DNA of 64,000 nucleotides from Streptomyces olivoverticillatus (GCF_014203555.1 NZ_JACHJH010000007.1:1-64000); one strand, 5' to 3'; positions 36,820-46,771 are shown, counted from the stretch's first letter. The notes: generated from the letters alone by a model not told the origin. Numbers and translations are program-made.

Positions 36820-36904
36820 CTCGGGACCGTAGCGTGAGTCAACTCCCGTACAGAAGGGGGGTGACCGCTGTCAGGGGTGGCCGGGAGGCGTCTGATGACA
36901 CGCA

Positions 36905-36926
36905 CATGTCGTTCTCATGTCGGGAT
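36905..36926. repeat. Two 11-bp-phased CATGTCG direct repeats between secreted peptidase genes
   Basis: CATGTCG occurs at 36905-36911 and again at 36916-36922, one helical turn apart, in the 186-bp divergent region between two exported peptidase genes. Such phasing is typical of regulator sites; which gene it serves is not known. Confidence 0.35.
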
Positions 36927-37005
36927 ACACCATGGACATACCGGTGTCCCTGATGAGTACATAGGCTGCGAGTGATCTTTCGCCCCCTACGAGTTGGAGT
37001 GACTC

Positions 37006-38517
37006 GTGCGTCTCAGACTCATCGTTCCGAGCGCGGCCGCCGCCTTCCTCATGCTGGCGATCCCGGCATCCGCGGCCGACGGCACGCCGGGTGCCCCGGG
37101 TGTCGGAGACTCGTACTACCCCACGTCCGGGAACGGCGGTTACCACGTCTCCCACTACGACCTGCGGCTGAAGTACGAGCCCAAGACGGACCGGCTGGAC
37201 GGCACGGCGACGCTGACCGCGACCACCACTCAGGCGCTGTCCCGCTTCAACCTCGACTTCGCGCTGCACGTCAACGAGGTGCTCGTCAACGGCAAGAAGG
37301 CCGCGTTCACCAAGACCGGTGAGCACGAGCTGGAGATCACCCCGCCCTCCTCCCTCGAACAGGGCAAGGAGGTCAACGTCGTCGTCCGCTACAGCGACAC
37401 CCCCTCCCAGGTGAAGATCAACGGCTACTCCGCCTGGCAGCGCACCCCGGACGGGGCGGTCGTGGCCAACGAGCCCGAGGCGGCCGTTTGGTGGTTCCCC
37501 AGCAACGACCACCCGCGTGACAAGGCCACGTACGACATCTCGGTCGCGGTGCCCGACGGGCTGCAGACGGTCAGCAACGGCGAGCTGAAGTCGCAGACCT
37601 CCAAGCTGGGCTGGACCCGCTACAACTGGCGCGCCACCAAGCCGCAGGCCACGTACCTGACGACGCTGGCGGTGGGCAAGTTCGACATCACGACCGACAA
37701 GACCTCGAACGGCCTTCCGGTCCTCAACGCCTACAGCAAGGACCTGGGCGACAACCTCGACCCGGCCAAGGCGAGCGTCGGCCGTACCGCCGAGATCATC
37801 GACTGGGAGAGCTCGGTCTTCGGCCCGTACCCCTTCAACGCCGTCGGCGGCTACGTCCCCAACGTCAAGACCGGCTACGCGCTGGAGACCCAGACCCGGC
37901 CGTACTACAGCCCGTCGAGCTTCGCCAACGGCGCCAACGTCTCGGTGGTCGTGCACGAGCTGGCCCACCAGTGGTTCGGCGACAACGTCTCGGTGAAGAA
38001 CTGGCGCGACATCTGGGTCAACGAGGGCTTCGCCACCTACGCCCAGTGGCTGTGGTCGGCGAAGGAAGGCGAGGGCACCACGCAGGAGCTCGCCGACTAC
38101 GTCTACAACGGCATCCCCGCGGACAACGACTTCTGGAAGGTCAAGCCGGGCGACCCGGGCGCGGACAACCAGTTCCACAACGCCGTCTACAACCGCGGCG
38201 CGATCGCCCTGCAGGCCCTGCGCAACAAGGTCGGCGACAAGACCTTCTTCACGATCCTCAAGCAGTGGCAGAGCGAGAACAAGTACGGCAACGGCTCGGT
38301 GCAGGACTTCGTGAAGTTCTCCGAGCGGGTCTCCGGCAAGCCGCTGCAGAAGCTCTTCGACACCTGGCTGTTCACCACGACGAAGCCGAGCGCGGCGGAC
38401 GCCGCCAAGGACGGCATCGGCACGGCGCACCAGGCCAAGGCGGGCCGGTCCCTCAAGGCCGCCGAGCCCAAGTCCTGGAAGAAGATCAAGGAAGCGCAGG
38501 CCGCGCTCCCGCACTGA
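37006..38517 (+). CDS. Secreted M1 family zinc metallopeptidase
   Basis: A 503-residue exported aminopeptidase-like enzyme. A signal peptide is visible at 1-23 (RLRLIVPSAAAAFLMLAIPA ending in SAA). The zinc site is HELAHQWFGDN with the distal Glu in NEGFATYAQWLWS (HEX2HX18E); the substrate motif region reads GYALETQT, as in other actinobacterial secreted M1 enzymes. The GTG at 37006 follows TTGGAG. It resembles the M1 enzyme downstream of pls but is more distant from it and has a Sec-like rather than Tat-like signal. Probably a general extracellular peptidase. Ends in a strong hairpin. Confidence 0.92.
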   Translation: MRLRLIVPSAAAAFLMLAIPASAADGTPGAPGVGDSYYPTSGNGGYHVSHYDLRLKYEPKTDRLDGTATLTATTTQALSRFNLDFALHVNEVLVNGKKAAFTKTGEHELEITPPSSLEQGKEVNVVVRYSDTPSQVKINGYSAWQRTPDGAVVANEPEAAVWWFPSNDHPRDKATYDISVAVPDGLQTVSNGELKSQTSKLGWTRYNWRATKPQATYLTTLAVGKFDITTDKTSNGLPVLNAYSKDLGDNLDPAKASVGRTAEIIDWESSVFGPYPFNAVGGYVPNVKTGYALETQTRPYYSPSSFANGANVSVVVHELAHQWFGDNVSVKNWRDIWVNEGFATYAQWLWSAKEGEGTTQELADYVYNGIPADNDFWKVKPGDPGADNQFHNAVYNRGAIALQALRNKVGDKTFFTILKQWQSENKYGNGSVQDFVKFSERVSGKPLQKLFDTWLFTTTKPSAADAAKDGIGTAHQAKAGRSLKAAEPKSWKKIKEAQAALPH

Positions 38518-38531
38518 CCGGCACACTCGGT

Positions 38532-38565
38532 GAAAGGGCCCGTCGCTTCGGCGGCGGGCCCTTTC
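38532..38565 (+). terminator. UUCG-capped hairpin after the M1 peptidase gene
   Basis: A 15-bp stem (GAAAGGGCCCG side at 38532-38546, CGGGCCCTTTC side at 38551-38565) with one G-U pair and a TTCG tetraloop, 14 bp past the stop. A classical strong terminator. Confidence 0.9.
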
Positions 38566-38647
38566 GTGTGCCCACGGCGGTTTCACAGCAGTGGTGGCAC
38601 AGCAATACTGTTGAGCCCGAAGGCGCGACAGGAAGCGAGGCACCGCG

Positions 38648-39394
38648 ATGCCCCACGAGACCCCGGAAGCCGGGGAGGCGGCAGAAGCCACCCTCACCGT
38701 CGACGAGTTGGCGGCCCGCGCCGGAGTGACCGTCCGCACCGTGCGCTTCTACGGCACCCGGGGCCTGCTGCCGCCGCCCGTGATCGGACCGCGCCGGGTG
38801 GGCCACTACGGCCGCGCCCACCTCTCCCGCCTCGCCCTCATAGAAGAACTGCAGCACCAGGGGCTGACGCTGGCCGCCATCGAACGGTACGTCCAGCGGC
38901 TCCCGGACGACCTCAGCCCGCACGACCTGGCCATCCACCGCGCCATGGTCGCCTCCTGGACGCCCGACAAGGCGGAGGAGACCACGCGAGCGCAGCTCGA
39001 ACGGCGCGTCGGACGGCCGCTGGCCGAGGACGACATCGCCCGCCTGGCCGCCATGAACGTCCTGGAGCGGACCGCCGAGGACGACGGCACGTTCCGGGTC
39101 GACCCCGCGCTGCTGCAGCTGGGCGTGGCGCTGCTGGACGTCCCCATGACCCTGGAGACGATCCTGGCGGCCCGCGGCGTGCTGCTGGAGCACGCCCGGG
39201 CCACGGCCCGCGAGCTGACGCGGCTCTTCCACGACGAGGTGTGGGGCCCCTACCGGGAGCGGGAGAGCGATCCCGAGGAGGTGGAGGCGATGAAGTCGCT
39301 GTCGGCCCATATGCAGCCCATGGTGGTCCAGGCGCTGGTCACCGCGTTCCAGCGGTCGCTGAAGCACGAGCTGAAGCAGACGTACGGGGGCTGA
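38648..39394 (+). CDS. MerR family transcriptional regulator
   Basis: A 248-residue regulator with an N-terminal MerR helix-turn-helix (about 16-85: [20 protein letters not shown], the [17 protein letters not shown] segment and [15 protein letters not shown]). The C-terminal half is helical, without the Cys pattern of metal sensors, so a fatty-acyl or other organic ligand is likely. It converges on a beta-oxidation operon that it may control. AGGAAGCGAGG lies before the ATG. TACTGT at 38606-38611 is a possible -10 with GC-rich flanks. Target genes are inferred from location. Confidence 0.9.
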   Translation: MPHETPEAGEAAEATLTVDELAARAGVTVRTVRFYGTRGLLPPPVIGPRRVGHYGRAHLSRLALIEELQHQGLTLAAIERYVQRLPDDLSPHDLAIHRAMVASWTPDKAEETTRAQLERRVGRPLAEDDIARLAAMNVLERTAEDDGTFRVDPALLQLGVALLDVPMTLETILAARGVLLEHARATARELTRLFHDEVWGPYRERESDPEEVEAMKSLSAHMQPMVVQALVTAFQRSLKHELKQTYGG

Positions 39395-39417
39395 GGCCCT
39401 GCCCCAGCCCCCGTACG
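39381..39417. terminator. Perfect 13-bp hairpin overlapping the merR 3' end
   Basis: CGTACGGGGGCTG at 39381-39393 pairs with CAGCCCCCGTACG at 39405-39417 around an 11-nt loop. The left arm contains the last codons and part of the stop of the MerR gene. It likely stops transcripts both from merR and from the beta-oxidation operon that ends at 39436. Confidence 0.88.
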
Positions 39418-39435
39418 GCGGCTCTCCGGCGCGCG

Positions 39436-41598
39436 TCAGTCGGTGAAGGTCTCGCCCTTCTCCGCCTTCTCCACCAGCAGCGCGGGCGGCGCGAACCGGT
39501 CGCCGTACGCTGCCTGGAGCTCCCGTGCCCGCGCCGCGAAGCCTGCCGGGCCGCCCTCGTAGCCGTTGACGAACTGCAGCACGCCGCCCGTCCAGCCGGG
39601 GAAGCCGATGCCGAGGATCGAACCGATGTTGGCGTCGGCGACCGAGGTGAGCACCCCCTCCTCCAGGCAGCGGATCGAATCCAGCGCCTCCGAGAAGAGC
39701 ATCCGGTCCATCATGTCCGCGAAGGGGATCCGCACGCCCCGCCCGAAGTGCTCCCCGAGCCCCGGCCACAGGCTCGTCCGCCTGCCGTCGGCGTAGTCGT
39801 AGAAGCCGGCGCCGCCGCTGCGTCCGGTGCGTCCGAACTCCTCGGTCATCCGGTCGATGACGGCGTCCGCGGGGTGCGGCTCCCAGGTGCCGCCCGCCTC
39901 CAGGGCGGCGCGGCGCGTCTCCTCGCGGATCCTGCGGGGCAGGGTCAGGGTCAGCTCGTCCATCAAGGAGAGCACCTTGGCCGGGTATCCGGCCTGGGCG
40001 GCGGCCTGTTCGACGGAGGCGGCGTCGATGCCCTCGCCGATCATCGCCACGCCCTCGTTGATGAAGCGGCCGATGACGCGCGAGGTGAAGAAGCCGCGCG
40101 AGTCGTTGACGACGACGGGCGTCTTGCGGATCTGCCGCACCAGGTCGAAGGCGCGGGCCAGGGCCTCCTCGCCGGTGCGCCCGCCCTTGATGATCTCCAC
40201 CAGCGGCATCTTGTCGACCGGCGAGAAGAAGTGCAGGCCGACGAAGTCCCCGGGCCGTTCGACGCCTTCGGCGAGCAGGGTGATGGGCAGCGTGGAGGTG
40301 TTGGAGCACAGCAGCGCGTCCTGGTCGACGACGTGCTGGATCTCCTGGAAGACCTTGTGCTTGAGCGTCGGGTCCTCGAAGACGGCCTCGATGACGGCGT
40401 CGCACCCGGCGAGGTCGGCGACGTCCCCGGTGGGGGTGATCCTGGCGAGCAGTTCGTCGCGCTCGCGCTCGGTCGTGCGGCCCTTGGCAACCGCCTTGGC
40501 CAGCAGGCCCTCCGAGTACGCCTTGCCGCGGGCGGCGTGCTCGGCCGAGACGTCCTTGAGCACCACCTCGATGCCCGCCCGCGCACAGGCGTAGGCGATG
40601 CCGGCGCCCATCATGCCCGCGCCGAGGACGGCCACCTTGCGCACGGTGCGCGGCGGGACGCCCTGCGGGCGGCTGGCGCCGGAGTTGACGGCCTGCAGGT
40701 CGAAGAAGAACGCCTGGATCATGTTCTTGGCGATCGGGCCCGTGACCAGCTCGGTGAAGTAGCGGGCCTCGATGACCTGCGCGGTCTCGAAGTCGACCTG
40801 CGCGCCCTCGACGGCCGCGGCCAGGATGTTGCGCGGGGCCGGGTAGGGGGCGCCGCCGGTCTGCTTCTTGAGGGTGGCAGGGAAGGCCGGCAGGTTGGCG
40901 GCGAAGCGGGGGTCGGCCGGGGTGCCGCCGGGGATGCGGTAGCCCTTGACGTCCCAGGGCTGGCAGGACTGCGGGTTGGCGTCGATGAAGGCCCGCGCCT
41001 TGGCGAGCAGCTCCTCGGCGGTGGCCGCCACCTCGTGGACCAGCCCCGCCTCCAGTGCCCGGCGGGGGCTGTACCGGGTGCCCTGGAGCAGCACCTTGAG
41101 CAGGGCGTCGGTGATGCCGAGGAGCCGTACGGTCCGCACGATGCCGCCGCCTCCGGGGAGCAGCCCCAGCGTGACCTCGGGCAGTCCGATCTTCGACCCG
41201 GGGGCGTCGAGGGCGATGCGGTGGTGGCAGGCCAGGGCGATCTCGTAACCGCCGCCGAGCGCGGCGCCGTTGATCGCCGCGACGACCGGCACCCCGAGGG
41301 TCTCGATGCGCCGCAGGTCCCGCTTGACGGCGAGCCCCGTCTCGAACACCTGCTGTGCCTGCGCCGGGGTGGCCGCGATCAGCTCCCGCAGGTCGCCGCC
41401 AGCGAAGAAGGTCTTCTTCGCGGAGGTGAAGACGACCCCGCGCACGGTCTCCCGCTCGGCCTCCAGCCGGTCGGCGACGGCGGCGAGGGACGCCGTGAAG
41501 GCGGCGTTCATGGTGTTGGCCGACTGACCGGGGTCGTCGAGGACGAGCGTGACGATGCCGCAGTCGCTGCGCTCGTAGCGGATGGTGGTTTCGGTCAT
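39436..41598 (-). CDS. fadB: Fatty-acid oxidation complex alpha subunit (enoyl-CoA hydratase/3-hydroxyacyl-CoA dehydrogenase)
   Basis: A 720-residue bifunctional beta-oxidation enzyme. Residues about 1-190 are a crotonase domain ([37 protein letters not shown], with both catalytic Glu present). The dehydrogenase part starts at about 315 with [21 protein letters not shown]; catalytic His-Glu are in [19 protein letters not shown], and the C-terminal helical domain follows. Normal length. GGAGA lies before the ATG. Last gene of the operon; the thiolase precedes it by 53 bp, the usual FadA-FadB pairing. Confidence 0.95.
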   Translation of the reverse strand: MTETTIRYERSDCGIVTLVLDDPGQSANTMNAAFTASLAAVADRLEAERETVRGVVFTSAKKTFFAGGDLRELIAATPAQAQQVFETGLAVKRDLRRIETLGVPVVAAINGAALGGGYEIALACHHRIALDAPGSKIGLPEVTLGLLPGGGGIVRTVRLLGITDALLKVLLQGTRYSPRRALEAGLVHEVAATAEELLAKARAFIDANPQSCQPWDVKGYRIPGGTPADPRFAANLPAFPATLKKQTGGAPYPAPRNILAAAVEGAQVDFETAQVIEARYFTELVTGPIAKNMIQAFFFDLQAVNSGASRPQGVPPRTVRKVAVLGAGMMGAGIAYACARAGIEVVLKDVSAEHAARGKAYSEGLLAKAVAKGRTTERERDELLARITPTGDVADLAGCDAVIEAVFEDPTLKHKVFQEIQHVVDQDALLCSNTSTLPITLLAEGVERPGDFVGLHFFSPVDKMPLVEIIKGGRTGEEALARAFDLVRQIRKTPVVVNDSRGFFTSRVIGRFINEGVAMIGEGIDAASVEQAAAQAGYPAKVLSLMDELTLTLPRRIREETRRAALEAGGTWEPHPADAVIDRMTEEFGRTGRSGGAGFYDYADGRRTSLWPGLGEHFGRGVRIPFADMMDRMLFSEALDSIRCLEEGVLTSVADANIGSILGIGFPGWTGGVLQFVNGYEGGPAGFAARARELQAAYGDRFAPPALLVEKAEKGETFTD

Positions 41599-41651
41599 TT
41601 CGAAGTCTCCAGTGTTCAAGCGCGCTGCCGCGCGGTGGCCTCGGGGCTCGC

Positions 41652-42914
41652 TCAGCCGGCGCTGGGGGTCATGCGCTCGACGACCGTGGCGATGCCCATG
41701 CCGCCGCCCACGCACAGCGTGATCAGGCCGTACCGCCCGCCGCGCCGCTCCAGTTCGTCCACGACCGTGCCCAGCAGCATCGCCCCCGTGGCACCCAGCG
41801 GGTGTCCCAGGGCGATGGCTCCGCCGTTGACGTTGATCCTGTCCAGGCCGATCCCCATGTCCTGCGCGAAGCGCAGCACCACCGCCGCGAACGCCTCGTT
41901 GATCTCGATCAGGTCGATGTCGCCGATGTCCAGGCCGGCCTTGGCGAGCGCCTTGCGGGTGGCGGGCGCGGGGCCGGTCAGCATGATGGTCGGATCGGAG
42001 CCGGAGACGGCCGCGGAGACGATGCGGGCCCGCGGCCGCAGTCCGTACCGCTCGCCCACCTCACGGCTGCCGATGAGGGCCAGCGCCGCGCCGTCGACGA
42101 TGCCGGAGGAGTTCCCGGCGTGGTGCACGTGATCGATCTTCTCCACCCAGTGGTACTGCTGGAGCGCCACCGCGTCGAAGCCGCCCTGCTCGCCGATGCC
42201 GGCGAAGGACGGCTTGAGCGCGCCGAGGGACTCGGCGGTGGTGCCGGGCCGCAGGTGCTCGTCGCGGTCGAGGACCACCAGGCCGTTGCGGTCGCGGACG
42301 GGCACGACGGACCGGTCGAAGCGGCCGTCCTTCCATGCGGCCGCGGCCAGTTCCTGCGAACGCGCGGCGAAGGTGTCGACGTCGTGGCGGGTGAAGCCGC
42401 CGAGCGTGGCGATGAGGTCGGCGCCGATGCCCTGCGGGACGAAGTTGACGTCGAAGTTGGTCATCGGGTCCGCGAACCACGCGCCGCCGTCGGAGGCCAT
42501 GGGCACCCGGGACATCGATTCGACGCCGCCCGCCAGCACCAGGTCCTCCCAGCCGGAGCGCACCTTGGCCGCGGCGAGGTTGACGGCCTCCAGGCCCGAG
42601 GCGCAGAAGCGGTTCTCCTGGACGCCCGCCACGGTGTCCGGCAGCCCGGCGGCGATCGCGGCGATCCGGGCGATGTCGGAGCCCTGGTCGCCCACGGGGC
42701 TGACGACGCCGAGCACGATGTCGTCGACGGCCGCCGGGTCCAGGTCCGGGAAGCGGCGCCGCACTTCGTGGATCAGGCCGACGACGAGGTCGACGGGCTT
42801 GGTGCCGTGCAGTGCGCCTCCCCCAGAGCCTTGACGGCCTGGGAGGTGCCCCCGCGCCTTGCCACGGCCGCGGGGGGTGCGGATCGCCTCGTACACATAC
42901 GCTTCGGTGCTCAC
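41652..42914 (-). CDS. fadA: Acetyl-CoA acyltransferase (thiolase) with a repeat insertion near its N-terminus
   Basis: A 420-residue thiolase that splits 3-ketoacyl-CoA. Active-site Cys is in [14 protein letters not shown], His in [18 protein letters not shown], and the second Cys in LCVGGGMG. After [12 protein letters not shown] the family normally has a few residues before [10 protein letters not shown]. Here there are about 14 extra residues ([14 protein letters not shown]), encoded by a palindromic repeat (42817-42853) that keeps the frame. The segment is at a surface loop near the N-terminus, so the enzyme may still work. GTG start at 42914. Co-transcribed with fadB. Confidence 0.94.
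   Translation of the reverse strand: MSTEAYVYEAIRTPRGRGKARGHLPGRQGSGGGALHGTKPVDLVVGLIHEVRRRFPDLDPAAVDDIVLGVVSPVGDQGSDIARIAAIAAGLPDTVAGVQENRFCASGLEAVNLAAAKVRSGWEDLVLAGGVESMSRVPMASDGGAWFADPMTNFDVNFVPQGIGADLIATLGGFTRHDVDTFAARSQELAAAAWKDGRFDRSVVPVRDRNGLVVLDRDEHLRPGTTAESLGALKPSFAGIGEQGGFDAVALQQYHWVEKIDHVHHAGNSSGIVDGAALALIGSREVGERYGLRPRARIVSAAVSGSDPTIMLTGPAPATRKALAKAGLDIGDIDLIEINEAFAAVVLRFAQDMGIGLDRINVNGGAIALGHPLGATGAMLLGTVVDELERRGGRYGLITLCVGGGMGIATVVERMTPSAG
42817..42853. repeat. Streptomyces-type small palindromic repeat inserted in-frame in the thiolase gene
   Basis: CCTCCCCCAG at one end and CTGGGAGGTGCCCCC at the other form an imperfect inverted repeat around AGCCTTGACGG. The same kind of GC-rich palindrome (GGGGGCACCTCCCAG...CTGGGGGAGG) is, from memory, scattered in many Streptomyces genomes, usually between genes. 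Here it lies within a reading frame and adds about 12-13 codons. No second copy was found in this window. Confidence 0.7.
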
Positions 42915-42948
42915 GTTCGGCAGCCTTTCGGGGTCCGGGGAGGGTCGG

Positions 42949-44091
42949 TCAGGAGAGCAGGGAACGGCCGATGATTTCCTTCATGATCTCGGTGGTGCCA
43001 CCGTAGATCGTCTGGATCCGGCCGTCCGTGAAGGCCTTCGCGACCGGGTATTCGGTCATGTAGCCGTATCCGCCGTGCAGTTGCAGACACCGGTCGGCGA
43101 CGCGTTTTTGCAGTTCGGTGGCCCACCACTTGGCCATGGAGGCGTGCACGGTGTCGAGCTCGCCCCGGTTGTGATCGACGATGCAGCGGTCGAGGAAGGT
43201 GCGGGTGACGGCACACTCGGTGGCCATTTCGGCTATCTCGAAGCGGATGTGCTGCAGCCGCGCGAGCGGCCGGCCGAACGCCTCGCGCTCCTTGACGTAG
43301 CCGGTGGTGATCTCCAGGAGGTGCTCGGCCGCCGCGATCGCGGCGACGGCGATGCTCAGCCGCTCCTGCGGGAGGTTGGCCATCAGGTGGAAGAAGGCGC
43401 CGTCGGCCTCGCCCAGCAGGTTCTCCTTGGGCACCCGGACGTCGTCGAAGAAGAGTTCGGCGGTGTCCTGGGCCTTCATGCCGATCTTGTCGAGGTTGCG
43501 GCCGCGCTCGAAGCCGGGCATGCCGCGTTCGACCACGAGCAGGCTCAGGCCCCTGGCCCCGCCCTCCGGCGTGGTCTTGGCCACCACAACCACCAGGTCG
43601 GCAAGGATGCCGTTGGAGATGAAGGTCTTCGCGCCGTTGAGCAGCCAGTGGTCGCCACGGTCCTCGGCGGTGGTGCGGATGCCCTGCAGGTCGGAGCCGG
43701 CGCCGGGCTCGGTCATGGCGACGGCGGTGACGCTCTCGCCCGAGCAGAAGCCGGGCAGCCAGCGCCGCTTCTGCTCGTCGGTGGCCAGGGTGGTGAAGTA
43801 GGGGCCGACGATGTCGTTGTGCAGGGCGACGGCGAGGCCGGAGGCCCCGGCGCGGGTGAACTCCTCGGTGAGGACGACGCTGTGGCGGAAGTCGGCGTTC
43901 CCCCCGCCGCCGTACTCCTCGGGCACGGCGAGCCCGAGCAGGCCCTGCCGCCCGGCCGCGCGCCAGGCGTCGCGGGAGACGATCCCCTCCCTCTCCCACC
44001 GTTCGTGGTGCGGGGTCACCTCCTTGGCGAGGAAGGCCCGCACGCTCTCGCGGAAGGCTTCGTGTTCGGCGGTGAAGAGCTCACGCTTCAT
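42949..44091 (-). CDS. Acyl-CoA dehydrogenase (FAD)
   Basis: A 380-residue flavoenzyme for the first beta-oxidation step, or dehydrogenation of a branched acyl-CoA. Family marks: [18 protein letters not shown] (flavin and substrate), [36 protein letters not shown], and [19 protein letters not shown] with [16 protein letters not shown], which holds the catalytic Glu position (TE in GGTTEI). The ATG at 44091 lies inside the end of the CoA-transferase gene (11-nt overlap). It stands between that gene and the thiolase. Chain-length preference not readable. Confidence 0.95.
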   Translation of the reverse strand: MKRELFTAEHEAFRESVRAFLAKEVTPHHERWEREGIVSRDAWRAAGRQGLLGLAVPEEYGGGGNADFRHSVVLTEEFTRAGASGLAVALHNDIVGPYFTTLATDEQKRRWLPGFCSGESVTAVAMTEPGAGSDLQGIRTTAEDRGDHWLLNGAKTFISNGILADLVVVVAKTTPEGGARGLSLLVVERGMPGFERGRNLDKIGMKAQDTAELFFDDVRVPKENLLGEADGAFFHLMANLPQERLSIAVAAIAAAEHLLEITTGYVKEREAFGRPLARLQHIRFEIAEMATECAVTRTFLDRCIVDHNRGELDTVHASMAKWWATELQKRVADRCLQLHGGYGYMTEYPVAKAFTDGRIQTIYGGTTEIMKEIIGRSLLS

Positions 44092-45229
44092 CGGTGCGGA
44101 GGCCTTTCCGGTCGGCGGACGGGGCGAGGCGGGGGACGTCCCAGTCGCAGGCCACCTCGGCGGTGTCCGCGCCGGGCCGTGCGGGCGGGCGGCGTACGGC
44201 GGTGGGGGTGGCGGAGAAGCGCGGGGCGGGGGCGGGCTGGACGATGCCGCCCTCGTCGGTGAACGTGCCGCGCGCGGCCAGGTGCGGATGGCGGGGGGCC
44301 TCGCGCAGCGACAGGACGGGCGCCACACAGGCATCGGTGCCCTCGAAGACCTCGGTCCACTCGGCGCGGGTGCGGCTGCGGAAGCGCTCCGCGATCGCGG
44401 AGCGCAGCTCGTCCCAGCGGGCGGGGTCCTCGCGGCCGGCCTCCTCAAGGCCGAGCAGCCGGACGAACTCGGCGTAGAACCGCGGCTCCAGCGCGCCGAC
44501 CGCCATGTACCCGCCGTCGGCGGTCTCGTACGTCCCGTAGAAGGGCGCGCCCCCGTCGAGGAGGTTGGCGGCGCGCCGGTCCTGCCAGCCGCCCGCCGCG
44601 AGCATGCCGTGGATCACCGCCGTCAGGTGTGCGGTGCCGTCGACGATGGCGGCGTCGACGACCTGCCCGGTGCCGGTGGCGCGGGCGTGGTGGAGGGCGG
44701 CGAGGACCCCGGTGACGAGGTAGAGGGAGCCGCCGGCGTAGTCGCCGAGGAGGTTGGCCGCGGGGTGGGGCGGCCCGTCGGCGGGCCCGGTCATGCCCAG
44801 GGCGCCGGTGACGGCGACGTAGCCGATGTCGTGCCCGGCGCTGTGGGCGAGCGGCCCCTCCTGGCCCCAGCCGGTCATCCGCCCGTACACCAGGCGGGGG
44901 TTGCGGCCCAGGGCCGGTCCGGGGCCGACGCCGAGGCGCTCGGCGACGCCCGGGCGCAGGCCCTCCAGCAGGACGTCGGCCCGCGCGGCGAGGTCGAGCA
45001 CGGTGTCGGGGCCGTGCGCGGACTTGAGGTCGACGAGGACGGAGCGCTTGTTGCGGTTGGCGAGGTCGTGGTCCGGGTCGATGTGCAGCCCCGGGCCGCC
45101 GGGGCGGTCGACGCGGACGACGTCGGCGCCGAGGTCGGCCAGGAGCATGGCGGCGAAGGGGGCCGGCCCGATGCCTGCGAGCTCGACCACGCGCACTCCG
45201 GCGAGCGGACCGCTTCCCGTGTCTGCCAT
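44081..45229 (-). CDS. CaiB/BaiF CoA-transferase family (alpha-methylacyl-CoA racemase-like)
   Basis: A 382-residue type III CoA-transferase-fold protein. Typical stretches are LAGVRVVELAGIGPAPFAAM, LLADLGADVVRVDRPGG, the KSVLVDLK-like RSVLVDLKS, and GHDIGYVAVTGALG with the active-site Asp of the racemase branch (HDIGY, Asp after His). It could be an alpha-methylacyl-CoA racemase needed for methyl-branched fatty acids, or transfer CoA. It is the first gene of the beta-oxidation operon; the promoter is in 45230-45338 and includes repeats. Start ATG 45229; an in-frame start at 45244 is less likely. Confidence 0.92.
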   Translation of the reverse strand: MADTGSGPLAGVRVVELAGIGPAPFAAMLLADLGADVVRVDRPGGPGLHIDPDHDLANRNKRSVLVDLKSAHGPDTVLDLAARADVLLEGLRPGVAERLGVGPGPALGRNPRLVYGRMTGWGQEGPLAHSAGHDIGYVAVTGALGMTGPADGPPHPAANLLGDYAGGSLYLVTGVLAALHHARATGTGQVVDAAIVDGTAHLTAVIHGMLAAGGWQDRRAANLLDGGAPFYGTYETADGGYMAVGALEPRFYAEFVRLLGLEEAGREDPARWDELRSAIAERFRSRTRAEWTEVFEGTDACVAPVLSLREAPRHPHLAARGTFTDEGGIVQPAPAPRFSATPTAVRRPPARPGADTAEVACDWDVPRLAPSADRKGLRTDEA

Positions 45230-45252
45230 CCGCCCCGCCCCCACGTCCGACG

Positions 45253-45301
45253 CCTTATGACACAGCCTTATGACACAACTGCTGTAACACTCGTGATGTT
45301 A
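45253..45301. promoter_or_regulatory. Tandem 13-bp repeat and inverted repeat upstream of the beta-oxidation operon
   Basis: CCTTATGACACAG (45253-45265) is followed at once by CCTTATGACACAA (45266-45278). Ten bases on, TAACA (45285-45289) and TGTTA (45297-45301) form an inverted repeat with a 7-nt spacer. All lie 24-72 bp upstream of the operon's first ATG, where operators are expected. The MerR regulator at the other end of the operon is a candidate binder. Confidence 0.5.
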
Positions 45302-45338
45302 TGAACGTGGCGCACCGTCCACAAGCCCCTGACGGCCC

Positions 45339-45713
45339 TCAGCGTGCGTCGAGTTGGGCGACGAGGCGTTTGGGGGCGATGGTCCGGTAGCTCTCCTCGA
45401 CCCAGTCGCACAGGAGCTCGGCCGGGGCGCTCCCGCCGGTCAGCGGCACGGACACCCAGCCGGAGCGGCCCAGCCCGTAAGCGGTGGGCGCGGCGCCCGG
45501 CACGGTGAGGGCGTGGCCGTGGGCCTCCTCGTCCTTGAGCTTCACCGAGATGCCCGCGGACTCGGCGTCCCCCTCGGCCCCGAGGAAGACGAAGATCTTC
45601 TTGTTGACCTTGACGACGGCGCTGTCGCCCCAGGGGAACTCCTCGACGGCGCCGGGGAGGGAGAGGGCGAAGGAGCGGACACGGCTGCGGGTTTTGAGGA
45701 TCGTGGGCGTCAT
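45339..45713 (-). CDS. MmcQ/YjbR family protein
   Basis: A small 124-residue cytoplasmic protein of the MmcQ/YjbR family, a double-wing CyaY-like fold with proposed DNA binding. Recognised from LSLPGAVEEFPWGDSAVVKV near the N-terminus, KIFVFLGAEGD, and the C-terminal WVEESYRTIAPKRLVAQL. No ribosome binding site is obvious. It is upstream of the beta-oxidation operon in the same direction but separated by 109 bp holding a putative operator, so probably a separate unit. Function unknown beyond the family. Confidence 0.87.
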   Translation of the reverse strand: MTPTILKTRSRVRSFALSLPGAVEEFPWGDSAVVKVNKKIFVFLGAEGDAESAGISVKLKDEEAHGHALTVPGAAPTAYGLGRSGWVSVPLTGGSAPAELLCDWVEESYRTIAPKRLVAQLDAR

Positions 45714-45748
45714 GGGGGAGATTCTGCCCCGGCCGCTGCGGCGGGCCG

Positions 45749-46681
45749 CTACGCCAATCCGCTCTCCGCCAGCACCCGGCGGACCTCCCTCACGGCGGAG
45801 TCGGGCAGCGGGCGCATCGGCGCGGCCGTCGCCGGGCACGCGATGACCCCCAGCGCGTGCAGCGCCGCCTTGAAGCCGCCCAGGGCGGAGGAAGCGCCGC
45901 TCATCTCCCCCGGATCCCCCGCGTCCACCAGGTCGAACAGCGCCGCCAGCCGGTCCTGTTCCGCGGCCGCCTCGGTCCAGCGCCCGGCCCGCGTGTGCTC
46001 GTACAGCCGTACGTACCCGGCGGGGTCCACATTGCCCAGGCCCGGCACGACGCCGTGCGCGCCCGCCAGCAGGGCGGCATCGACGGCGAGTTCGGAGCCG
46101 GTCAGGACCGCGAACCGGTCGAGGCCCCGGCGGCGGAGGGCGACGAGCAGGCGGCGCAGGGCGCCGAGGTCGCCGCTGCTGTCCTTGAGCCCGGCGAGCG
46201 TTCCGTCCTCGGCGAGCGCGAGGACGGTCGCGGCGCCGAGCTTGGAGTGGACGGCGGACGGGATGTCGTAGCCGATCACCGGTACGCCGGCGCCTTTGCA
46301 CAGCCGCCGGAAGTGGTCCGCGGTCTCGGCCGGATGGGTGGCCGCGTAGAAGGGCGCCGTGGCCACCACGGCGTCCGCGCCGAGCGCCGCCGCGGCCCGC
46401 GCCCGGTCCAGCACCCGGGCCGTGGTCATGTCGATGGCCCCGGCGAGGACGGGCACCCGGCCCTGCACGGCCTCCACGACGGCCGCGAGGGCCGTGTGCC
46501 GCTGGGCGTCGCTCAGGAAGGCGGCCTCCCCGCTGGTGCCGAGGGTGAAGACGGCGGACGCACCGGCGGCCAGGACGTGCTCCACGAGGCGGGCCAGGGA
46601 GCGGGTGTCGACCTCGCCGGCGGCATCGAGCGGAGTGCACAGGGGCGGGACGACGCCGGACAGGGGCACGGGGAGGCGCAT
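45749..46681 (-). CDS. Dihydrodipicolinate synthase/N-acetylneuraminate lyase family aldolase
   Basis: A 310-residue (beta/alpha)8 class I aldolase. The family GTTGE motif is TLGTSGEAAFLS; the catalytic Tyr is in VIGYDIPSAVHS and the Schiff-base Lys in LAGLKDSSGDLG. Members include DapA, sialic acid lyase and KDG-type aldolases; the arginine that marks genuine DapA is not evident, so the substrate is unknown and this is probably a catabolic 2-keto acid aldolase or dehydratase. It stands alone between MmcQ and endonuclease V. Confidence 0.9.
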   Translation of the reverse strand: MRLPVPLSGVVPPLCTPLDAAGEVDTRSLARLVEHVLAAGASAVFTLGTSGEAAFLSDAQRHTALAAVVEAVQGRVPVLAGAIDMTTARVLDRARAAAALGADAVVATAPFYAATHPAETADHFRRLCKGAGVPVIGYDIPSAVHSKLGAATVLALAEDGTLAGLKDSSGDLGALRRLLVALRRRGLDRFAVLTGSELAVDAALLAGAHGVVPGLGNVDPAGYVRLYEHTRAGRWTEAAAEQDRLAALFDLVDAGDPGEMSGASSALGGFKAALHALGVIACPATAAPMRPLPDSAVREVRRVLAESGLA

Positions 46682-46771
46682 GCGGTCCGCCTTTCCGGCG
46701 AGGAGGCACGTGCGGGATTCCGGGGCCGAATCTGGCGCGGGCGCCGCGCCGCTGTCAAGAACGCCTCCGCC

